The translations under genes and the position numbers were made by a program. A DNA stretch of 39,734 nucleotides, from NCBI GenBank assembly GCA_028749235.1, contig JAQULS010000009.1, forward strand, positions 1 through 39,734. The letters run 5' to 3'. The notes beneath the pieces were generated by a model that made no database searches, was not told the origin of the DNA, and worked only from the letters and a program-made list of their open reading frames with translations. The stretch is from Acidobacteriota bacterium (GTDB lineage: Bacteria > Acidobacteriota > Aminicenantia > Aminicenantales > UBA4085). Of this stretch, positions 17,363 to 23,240 are shown piece by piece (the stretch's first letter is position 1; every line of letters starts with the position of its first letter).

Positions 17363-17811
17363 AGGTCGTCGCCGTCAACAAGCCGGCCTACTTCAACTAC
17401 GAGATCCTGGAGACGATCGAGGCCGGGATCGCGCTTCTCGGCAGCGAGGTCAAGTCCATCCGCGAGGGCCGGGTCAGCCTGAAGGACAGCTTCGCCGACG
17501 TCAAGGGCTCGGAGATCCTGCTTTTTCACCTCCACATCAGCCCATACGAAGCGGCCAATGTCTTCAACCACGAGCCCCTGCGCAACCGCAAGCTGCTCCT
17601 GCACCGCCGCGAGATCCGGCGGCTGACCGGGAAGATCAAGGAGCGCGGCCTGACCCTCATCCCGACCAAGATCCTGTTCAACGACAAGGGCTTGATTAAG
17701 ATCGAGCTGGGGCTGGCCAAGGGCAAAAAGCTCTACGAAAAAAGGGAAGCCATCAGGGAGAGGGAGCAAGCCCGCGAAGCCCGGGCCGCGTTAAAGCACG
17801 GCCGGCGATAG
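17359..17811 (+). CDS. smpB: SsrA-binding protein SmpB
   Basis: The protein partner of tmRNA in trans-translation rescue of stalled ribosomes. The 150-residue protein has the SmpB OB-fold with NKPAYFNYEILETIEAGIALLGSEVKS at the N-terminus, HISPYEAANVFNHEP, RKLLLHRREI, and a basic C-terminal tail (KGKKLYEKREAIRERE) that enters the mRNA channel. Its ATG overlaps the upstream stop codon (ATGA). The last 21 bp overlap convergently with pdxA, and no terminator separates them. The ssrA gene was not found in the window. Confidence 0.97.
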   Translation: MKVVAVNKPAYFNYEILETIEAGIALLGSEVKSIREGRVSLKDSFADVKGSEILLFHLHISPYEAANVFNHEPLRNRKLLLHRREIRRLTGKIKERGLTLIPTKILFNDKGLIKIELGLAKGKKLYEKREAIREREQAREARAALKHGRR

Positions 17812-18771
17812 CTCGACCGCCAGCCGCACCGCTTCGGCCATGCTTTGGGGATTGGCCAAGTTTTTCCCCGCGATGTCGAAGGCCGTGCCGTGATCCGGCG
17901 ACGTGCGCAGGAACGGCAAGCCGAGCGTCGCGTTGACGCCGGTATCGAAAGCCTCCAGCTTGAAGGGGATCAGTCCCTGGTCATGGTAGAGGGCGATGAC
18001 GATCCGGCGGGGCCGGCCATAGGCCATCCGGAAGACGACGTCGGGGGGGAAGGGGCCGGAAACGTCGGCCCCGGCCGCCCGGGCGGCCTCCACGGCGGGG
18101 GCGATGATCTCGATCTCCTCGCGCCCCATCAGACCGTTCTCCCCGGCGTGCGGATTGAGCCCCGCCACCAGGTAATGGTGCAGGCCGGGCTTGGCCTTCT
18201 CGACGCCATGGCGGAGAGTGCCGATGAACCGGACCAAGGCGTCCTTGTCGAGCCGCCGGAGGGCGTCCCGCAGGGGCAGGTGATGGGAGAACAGGGCCAC
18301 CACGAGCTTTTCCGACCAGAACGACATGATTGTCTCCGGATAGATCGTCTCCAGGTACTCGGTGTGTCCATGGTAGGGGATGCCGCCCAGGGACCAGGAC
18401 AGCTTGGAAATGGGTGCCGTGACGAAGGCCTGGATCCGCCCGCTCTGGGCCGCCTCGAGCGCCGCCAGGAAGAAGGCAAAGGAGGCTCGCCCATTTGCCG
18501 CGGAAGCCTCGCCGCGGCGGTCGGGCAGCGGTTCGACCGGCACCTCGACCAGCGAAAAACGCGGTCCGGAATCCCCCGCGCCGGATTCGAATGCGGCGGC
18601 GCCGAGGCTCACGCCGAGGGATCGCTCTTCCCGCCGGAGAAGCTCGGTCGTCCCGAAGAGGACGAAATGGGCGGGGGGAAGCTCCGGCCAGCGCAGGAGC
18701 GCCTTGACCGCGATCTCCGGCCCGATGCCCCCCGGGTCACCCAGCGTGACGCCGATGAGGGGCAGGCTCAT
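17791..18771 (-). CDS. pdxA: 4-hydroxythreonine-4-phosphate dehydrogenase PdxA
   Basis: An NAD-dependent oxidative decarboxylase of the DXP-dependent pyridoxal phosphate pathway. The 326-residue protein has the N-terminal GVTLGDPGGIGPEI. The metal-binding histidines fit: His136 in YHGHTEYLE is the conserved substrate-region His, the SHHLPL pair is at 163-164, His208 is in NPHAGENG and His263 in YHDQGLIPFK. GTAFDIAGK near the C-terminus is also typical. The start overlaps the stop codon of the upstream Hfq-like gene (ATGA). Its 3' end overlaps smpB on the other strand by 21 bp. The distinct PdxA2 paralogue family cannot be fully excluded. Confidence 0.94.
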   Translation of the reverse strand: MSLPLIGVTLGDPGGIGPEIAVKALLRWPELPPAHFVLFGTTELLRREERSLGVSLGAAAFESGAGDSGPRFSLVEVPVEPLPDRRGEASAANGRASFAFFLAALEAAQSGRIQAFVTAPISKLSWSLGGIPYHGHTEYLETIYPETIMSFWSEKLVVALFSHHLPLRDALRRLDKDALVRFIGTLRHGVEKAKPGLHHYLVAGLNPHAGENGLMGREEIEIIAPAVEAARAAGADVSGPFPPDVVFRMAYGRPRRIVIALYHDQGLIPFKLEAFDTGVNATLGLPFLRTSPDHGTAFDIAGKNLANPQSMAEAVRLAVELSPAVL

Positions 18772-19190
18772 CGGCGTTCGTCCGGCTCGCCTTCGCCGCT
18801 TTCCTTGCCCTCATCGAGCTTGTACATGTACTTGATGGCATTTTTGTAGACCAGGAGGTTGGGGGCGCCGTCGCGGTTGAGCTTGATGCAGGACCGGTCG
18901 TACCACTCGATGTAGCCCTCGATCATCTCGCCGTCGGTGAAGACGACCGCCATGGCCGTCTTCTTGCTCATCTGCTTGAGATAGTAGTAGCTCTCAGCGG
19001 ACGTATCGGTCGGAGGATGCATCTTTTTCTGCAGATGGCCCCCCCCCTGCGGATGCCCGCCTTGCGGGTGGCCGCCCGGGAGATGGCGGGGCTCATGGGG
19101 AACCGGCGAAGGCTTGGGCGCGGGCACTTCGCCGTTCTTGATCTTTTCTTTTATGTCGGCAAGGCTTGGACGGATCAGGCGTCTGTTCAT
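18768..19190 (-). CDS. hfq: Hfq-like Sm-fold protein with a Pro/Gly/His-rich N-terminal extension
   Basis: The protein is 140 residues. The Sm-like core lies at about 64-124: a leading helix SAESYYYLKQMSKKT, an Sm1-type MAVVFTDGEMIEGYIEWYDR, and an Sm2-type LLVYKNAIKYM matching the YKHAI motif of Hfq. The preceding 60 residues are basic and then low-complexity, with the repeat GGHPQGGHPQGGGH at 39-52. Hfq normally forms a hexameric RNA chaperone with the Sm core at the N-terminus, so this placement is unusual. The motif His is Asn here. A GGGAG ribosome-binding site precedes ATG 19190; pdxA follows with an ATGA overlap. Function as a small-RNA chaperone is inferred from fold only. Confidence 0.72.
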   Translation of the reverse strand: MNRRLIRPSLADIKEKIKNGEVPAPKPSPVPHEPRHLPGGHPQGGHPQGGGHLQKKMHPPTDTSAESYYYLKQMSKKTAMAVVFTDGEMIEGYIEWYDRSCIKLNRDGAPNLLVYKNAIKYMYKLDEGKESGEGEPDERR

Positions 19191-19241
19191 TTGTGACTCC
19201 CAGATCGGATTGGGGATAGACTCGTATTGTACTTCATGATA

Positions 19242-19276
19242 TCACCGCGAGTTTGAACAATCAACACTCGCGGTGA
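19242..19276. repeat. 11-bp perfect inverted repeat (hairpin) abutting the tandem array
   Basis: TCACCGCGAGT (19242-19252) and ACTCGCGGTGA (19266-19276) are exact reverse complements separated by 13 bases. The right arm is the first part of repeat unit 1. There is no T-run on either side, so it is not a standard intrinsic terminator. Confidence 0.85.
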
Positions 19277-19423
19277 CATTCGAAGCGATTGTCCCTACGA
19301 GTGCTATCAAAGCATGGCACTCGCGGTGACATTCGAAGCGATTGTCCCTACGAGTGCTATCAAAGCATGGCCCTCACGAGGACCGGCGAAGCGGTTGTCC
19401 CTACGAGTGCTATCAAAGCATGG
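19265..19423. repeat. Three tandem copies of a 53-bp repeat
   Basis: Units lie at 19265-19317, 19318-19370 and 19371-19423. Units 1 and 2 are identical, from CACTCGCGGTGACATTCG to ATCAAAGCATGG. Unit 3 diverges in its first half (CCCTCACGAGGACCGG) but keeps TTGTCCCTACGAGTGCTATC and the rest of its end. Each intact unit has CACTCG and CGAGTG as an internal inverted pair 27 bases apart. There are no variable spacers, so it is not a CRISPR array. Confidence 0.9.
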
Positions 19424-19464
19424 CCCTGGCGGGGGAGAGATGAGGGTGAACCGCGGCGGGGATG

Positions 19465-20130
19465 TCAGCGGGCTTTGAGCAGGGGCTTGAGGGCGCTGTA
19501 CCAATTCGCCGCCAGCGCCTTGTACCCCTCCCGCGAGGGGTGGACGTCGGGCAGGAGGTCGGGCCGACCGACGAAAATCCCGTGGTTGTCGACGAAGGCA
19601 AGTCCTTCGGCGCGCGCCAGGTCCTGGATGGCCGGGTTGATCTCCTCGGTCACCCGCCGCAGTGAATCCCGGTCGAAAGCGAAAACCCCGCCCTCCGGGA
19701 CCGGCGGGATGGCAGCCAACAGGATGCGGGACGGAAGGCCGTCCCGGCCCCGGAAAGCGCCCAAGCGGCGTAGAATCTCCCGCATGTTGGCGGTGAACTC
19801 GGGCGTTGGGGTGCGGTCGAGATCCGTCCGGACGTCGTTGGTGCCGAGCTGGAGCAGGATGAAGTCCGGCTTCAGGCCGCGCAGCTCCTCTTCGTTATGG
19901 CCCAGGTAGCTCAAGTACTCGGCCGAACGGTTGCCGCTGCGGCCCCGGTTCAGGACCCGGGCCCGGATGCCGTCGGCGGCCAGAAGCCGCTGCAGGTAGT
20001 GGGGATATCCGCCGGCGGTGATGCTGTCGCCGGCGCAGAGGATGATGACGCCGCGCGGCGGCGCGACGCAGACGGCTACGAAAACAGGCAGGAGGAGCAG
20101 GATGGACACGCGCCCAATCTGGATCTGCAC
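19465..20130 (-). CDS. Exported SGNH/GDSL-family hydrolase
   Basis: A 221-residue protein with a hydrophobic N-terminal segment (about 8-24) that looks like a signal peptide or anchor. SGNH blocks are all present: block I ILCAGDSITAGG with catalytic Ser36, block II NRGRSGNRS (Gly66), block III LLQLGTNDVR (Asn98), and block V LPDVHPSREGY with Asp195 and His197. The fold hydrolyses esters, for example lipids or acylated sugars, and the substrate cannot be predicted. It starts with a GTG at 20130 that coincides with the expected transcription start. It is divergent from the metal-efflux operon. Confidence 0.88.
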   Translation of the reverse strand: MQIQIGRVSILLLLPVFVAVCVAPPRGVIILCAGDSITAGGYPHYLQRLLAADGIRARVLNRGRSGNRSAEYLSYLGHNEEELRGLKPDFILLQLGTNDVRTDLDRTPTPEFTANMREILRRLGAFRGRDGLPSRILLAAIPPVPEGGVFAFDRDSLRRVTEEINPAIQDLARAEGLAFVDNHGIFVGRPDLLPDVHPSREGYKALAANWYSALKPLLKAR

Positions 20131-20136
20131 GGACCC

Positions 20137-20165
20137 ATTTTAGCTCGGACGGCCTGGCCCGGCAA
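20137..20165 (-). promoter_or_regulatory. Sigma70-like promoter of the SGNH hydrolase gene, predicted leaderless
   Basis: On the minus strand, TTGCCG (20160-20165), a 17-bp spacer, then TAAAAT (20137-20142). The GTG start codon begins 7 bases after the -10 element, where initiation is expected. No Shine-Dalgarno sequence is present. Confidence 0.6.
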
Positions 20166-20183
20166 GACCCCTTTGATACATGC

Positions 20184-20227
20184 GCGGCGCCAAACCCCGA
20201 TTTTAAAATCGGGGTTATAAGCGCCGC
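20184..20227. promoter_or_regulatory. 24-bp perfect palindrome inside a longer imperfect hairpin, in the divergent region
   Basis: The sequence AACCCCGATTTT (20193-20204) is followed at once by its exact reverse complement (20205-20216). Outer arms GCGGCGC (20184-20190) and GCGCCGC (20221-20227) extend the symmetry with small internal mismatches. It lies between the divergent SGNH and metal-efflux promoters. It could be an operator for a dimeric regulator or a transcription-blocking hairpin; no T-run follows. Confidence 0.6.
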
Positions 20228-20269
20228 TCAGTATTAACCCTACAAAGCCCGGGGTATCGAACGGGTTTA

Positions 20270-20299
20270 TTGACAGGCCCGGGGGGGGCGAGTTAGAAT
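20270..20299 (+). promoter_or_regulatory. Sigma70-type promoter of the metal-efflux operon with a G8 tract in the spacer
   Basis: TTGACA (20270-20275), an 18-bp spacer containing CCC and then eight G (20281-20288), and TAGAAT (20294-20299). The ATG of the first gene is at 20306, about where transcription should start, so the first cistron would be leaderless. No Shine-Dalgarno sequence precedes it. Confidence 0.75.
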
Positions 20300-20305
20300 C
20301 CTCCC

Positions 20306-20764
20306 ATGTCGATCGGAATTCGTAGCCGCGCGGTGCGGACGGCATCCTCCCTGGCGGCCGTCCTTCTGCACGTCGTTTTCGCCGTCCTGGCGGTCATGCC
20401 TCCGATCGTCTTCTGCCACCGGCCCGACGGCCGGGTCGGCGTGGAATTTTCCGGGCCCGCCGGCGTCTGTACGTGCAGCGAATGCGAGGCGTGCCAGGCG
20501 CGCCTGGCGGCGGCTCGGGCCGGGCAACGTCCGGCGCAAGAGGCTATGGAATCCTGCCACTGCAACCATGAGCCGGCTCTCACGGAAGCGGCCGGGTCTT
20601 CCTTTCGCCGCGATGACGGCGGACCCGACGTGCGGCTCGAAATAGCGGCCGCATCCTCGGCGCCGGATGGGGCCGGTTCCCTCCGGGCCGAATCGGCGTT
20701 CGCCCCGCTCCCGCCCCTCGCCGCGGCCGCCCCTCCGGGCGTCGCCGCCGTCCCGCGCTGCTGA
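20306..20764 (+). CDS. Small exported Cys/His-rich protein of the metal-efflux operon
   Basis: A 152-residue protein I do not recognise as a named family. Residues about 14-33 form one hydrophobic segment (signal peptide or anchor). The following region has closely spaced Cys and His: Cys37-His38, then CTCSECEAC (Cys55, 57, 60, 63), and CHCNH (Cys84, His85, Cys86, His88). A low-complexity Ala/Pro tail ends in Cys152. It is the first gene before a channel, adaptor and HME-RND pump, which suggests periplasmic metal binding or sensing; that is inference. The 3' end is followed by a 94-bp gap before the channel gene. Confidence 0.7.
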   Translation: MSIGIRSRAVRTASSLAAVLLHVVFAVLAVMPPIVFCHRPDGRVGVEFSGPAGVCTCSECEACQARLAAARAGQRPAQEAMESCHCNHEPALTEAAGSSFRRDDGGPDVRLEIAAASSAPDGAGSLRAESAFAPLPPLAAAAPPGVAAVPRC

Positions 20765-20858
20765 CGCGGAATCCCGCATCGCGGGCTTCACCCGCCGGCC
20801 GGAGACGCATCGTCTCCTTTCCCGTAACGCTTTCCCCCGCGCTTATCGGAGACCGCCC

Positions 20859-22100
20859 ATGAATCATCGACGGCAAGGCTTCGTCTTTATTCTCGCCTTC
20901 ATCCTCGCCGGCCCGCCGGCCAAGGCCCAAGATCCTCCGGCGGGATTGACCCTGGACCAGGCCGTGGAAACCGCGCTGAAGGCCCACCCCGACATTCTGG
21001 CCGCCCAGGCCGGGATCAAGGCTGCTTCCGCGCGCCGGCTTCAAGCCGAGGCCCGGCCCGATCCGAGGCTTTCATGGGGAACGGCCGGAATTCCTTGGAC
21101 TCTCCGGTCCGGCAGCCTGGAGACGGAGTATTCTCTCGGCCTGGAGCAGACCCTCGAATACCCCGGCCGCCGCGCGGCCCGGGTCGAAATCGGCCGGGTC
21201 GGCGAGGGGATCGCCGCCCTGGAGCTCGACCGGACCCAGCTCGTCCTCGCGGCCTCCGTACGCAAGGCCTATTTCCGAGTCGTCCGATCGGACCGGGCCC
21301 AGGCCTTGCTCGCCTCCGCTTCCGGGCTTCTTGATTCGGTCATTGAGGCGGTCCAAGTCCGGTATGCCGCCGGCCGGGCCGCCTACGCGGACGTCCTGCG
21401 GGCCCGGGTGGACAAGGCCCGCCTGCAGAACCAAGCCATCGAGGAGCGCCGCGAGCGCCATGCCGCCGCGGCCGAGCTCAACGCCCTCCTGGGCCGGCCG
21501 GCCGGCGAGCCGCTCCGCCTCGTCTCGGGACTGGAGTCTCCGCCTCTTGTCCGAACCGCGGAGGAGATCAAGGCCGCCGCCCCGGCCGAACATCCCTCCC
21601 TGCGGATCGCGGAGCTCCGCGCCGAACAGGCATCGGCCGCCGAGCGGCTGGTCGGCCTCAACCGAAAGCCCGACTTGACGGCGGGTCTTTTCGTTCCCAG
21701 CAAAAGCGTTTCTGGCTGGGGCTTCTCGCTCGGCCTGACGCTGCCGCTGTCCGCCAAACGCTGGTCCGGAGAAAGAGCGGAAGCCGCCGCCGCCCGCGAG
21801 GCCGGCTCGGTCTTGGTGGATGGATTTCGCCGACGGATTGCGGCCATGATCGAGGCGGCCTTCGAGTCGGCCCGCCTGGCGGACGAACAGGTTCGCGTCT
21901 TTGAACTCCAGCTTCTGGCCGACCTCGAGGACGAGCTCAAAACCGAACTCGACCTGTACGCCTTGGGCAAGACCGAGGCTTACGCCCTTCTCGACCTCTA
22001 CCGGACCGCGGCCGAAGCCCGGCTCGAACATCTGCGGGCCGTCTATAACGGGGCGATCGCCCGGATCGACCTGGAGATCGCCGGAGAAGAGTCCTTCTGA
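20859..22100 (+). CDS. TolC/CzcC-like outer-membrane efflux channel
   Basis: The outer-membrane component of the metal-efflux complex. From ATG 20859 (CGGAGA upstream) it is 413 residues. A signal peptide covers about 1-24 (FVFILAFILAGPPAKA), followed by two outer-membrane efflux protein repeats, each with long coiled-coil helices (TLDQAVETALKAHPDILAAQAGIKAA and HPSLRIAELRAEQASAAERLVGL). A longer frame upstream overlaps the Cys-rich gene and is not used. It has no lipobox Cys, unlike many CusC/OprM channels. The adaptor gene begins 11 bp downstream. Confidence 0.9.
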   Translation: MNHRRQGFVFILAFILAGPPAKAQDPPAGLTLDQAVETALKAHPDILAAQAGIKAASARRLQAEARPDPRLSWGTAGIPWTLRSGSLETEYSLGLEQTLEYPGRRAARVEIGRVGEGIAALELDRTQLVLAASVRKAYFRVVRSDRAQALLASASGLLDSVIEAVQVRYAAGRAAYADVLRARVDKARLQNQAIEERRERHAAAAELNALLGRPAGEPLRLVSGLESPPLVRTAEEIKAAAPAEHPSLRIAELRAEQASAAERLVGLNRKPDLTAGLFVPSKSVSGWGFSLGLTLPLSAKRWSGERAEAAAAREAGSVLVDGFRRRIAAMIEAAFESARLADEQVRVFELQLLADLEDELKTELDLYALGKTEAYALLDLYRTAAEARLEHLRAVYNGAIARIDLEIAGEESF

Positions 22101-22111
22101 CGGAGAAAATC

Positions 22112-23239
22112 ATGAAAAGAACGAAAATAACATTCGCCCGGGCCCTCATCCTGTCCGTCCTGACCGCCGCTTCGGCCGCCGCCTGCAAGCGGGCCGCTGT
22201 ACCGGCCGCGGACCCCGGCTCCGGAGAAGCCGCCGCCCGCGGCGAGGTCTCGCCCGGAACCGTGATCTTGACGGCGGAAGCTCAAGCCGGCGGTGGGATC
22301 GCCGTCGAGGCCGCCCGGATGGAAGAAGTCTCCCCATCGGTCAAGGCCCTGGGCGATCTGGAATTCGACGCCCGCCGGGTGGCCGGGATTGCGGCCCGGG
22401 CCGCCGGCCGCCTCGAGCGCCTGTTCGCGTATCCCGGAGACAGGATCAAGGCCGGCGACGTTCTCGCCGAGATTTACAGCCCCGATTACCTGGCCGCGCA
22501 AGCGGAGGTTCTGCAAGCCGCCGCCCGGGCCGAACGCCTGGCGGGGCAACCCGACGAGGCCGCCGCCCGATCGTTTCTCGACGCCGCCCGCCGCAAGCTG
22601 GCCCCGCTCGGCTTGACCTCCGCTGAAATCGATGCGCTCATCGCCTCGGGTCAGATCCTTCCCCTGCTCGCCGTCCGGGCGCCCATCGCCGGGATCGTCC
22701 TGGAATCGAAAGCCCTGGCCGGCGCGGCCGTCGCGGAGGGCACGGACCTGTTCAAGCTGGGCGACCCCTCGACTCTCTGGGGCCGCGTCCATCTGACGGA
22801 GAAGGACTTGGCCTCGGTTCGGCCCGGCATGGCCGCCTCGATCCGAACCCAGGCCTTCGCCGGCCGGGTCTTTCACGGCCGCCTCGTCCTCGTCGGCGCG
22901 TCCATGGACGCCTCGACCCGGACGGTCGAGGGACGGATCGAGCTCCCCAACGCCGACGGCGCGCTCAAGCCCGGCATGTACATCGAGGCGCTCCTTCTCT
23001 CGAACGAACACCGTAGCGTCTTGACCGTCCCGGCCGCCGCCGTTTTGGAGTTCCCCTCCGGCCGGTGCGTTTTCGTTCGGACGACACCGACGGCCTTCGT
23101 CCTGCGGCCGGTCGAGACGGGAGAAGCGTACGACGGGAGAGTCGAGATCCTGGCCGGACTGGCAGCGGGAGAAGCCGTCGCTGCGACCGGGGGCATCATC
23201 CTCAAGTCCGAACTGATGAAGGCCGGCCTGGGAGACTGA
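22112..23239 (+). CDS. RND periplasmic adaptor (membrane fusion protein, CzcB/CusB-like), lipoprotein
   Basis: A 375-residue adaptor linking the inner-membrane pump to the outer channel. The N-terminus carries a lipoprotein signal ending ASAAAC, with Cys25 as the likely lipidated residue. The barrel-sandwich and hairpin region is visible (RVAGIAARAAGRLERLFAYPGDRIKAGDVLAEIYSPDYLAAQAEVL, then LAVRAPIAGIVLESKALAGAAVAEGTDLF). Beta-barrel and membrane-proximal domains follow, with VEGRIELPNADGALKPGMYIEA. The phrase IYSPDYLAAQ is typical of heavy-metal (HME) adaptors. The pump gene starts 1 bp after its stop. Confidence 0.9.
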   Translation: MKRTKITFARALILSVLTAASAAACKRAAVPAADPGSGEAAARGEVSPGTVILTAEAQAGGGIAVEAARMEEVSPSVKALGDLEFDARRVAGIAARAAGRLERLFAYPGDRIKAGDVLAEIYSPDYLAAQAEVLQAAARAERLAGQPDEAAARSFLDAARRKLAPLGLTSAEIDALIASGQILPLLAVRAPIAGIVLESKALAGAAVAEGTDLFKLGDPSTLWGRVHLTEKDLASVRPGMAASIRTQAFAGRVFHGRLVLVGASMDASTRTVEGRIELPNADGALKPGMYIEALLLSNEHRSVLTVPAAAVLEFPSGRCVFVRTTPTAFVLRPVETGEAYDGRVEILAGLAAGEAVAATGGIILKSELMKAGLGD

Positions 23240-23240
23240 T

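Larger units (their letters stand above)
19191..19464. other. Intergenic region holding a hairpin and a tandem-repeat array
   Basis: These 274 bp between the SGNH hydrolase stop and the Hfq-like start contain no credible gene. An 11-bp perfect inverted repeat lies at 19242-19276 and a 53-bp tandem repeat at 19265-19423. A minus-strand TACAAT lies about 40 bp before the Hfq-like start, but without a good -35 element at normal spacing. Confidence 0.6.

Noticed and set aside
19265-19423. CRISPR array
   Set aside because: There are only three head-to-tail copies of 53 bp with no spacers and no cas genes nearby; it is a tandem repeat.
19289-19909. A 206-codon plus-strand frame through the tandem repeat
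   Set aside because: It consists of translated repeat followed by the antisense of the SGNH hydrolase gene; no start signal or family match.
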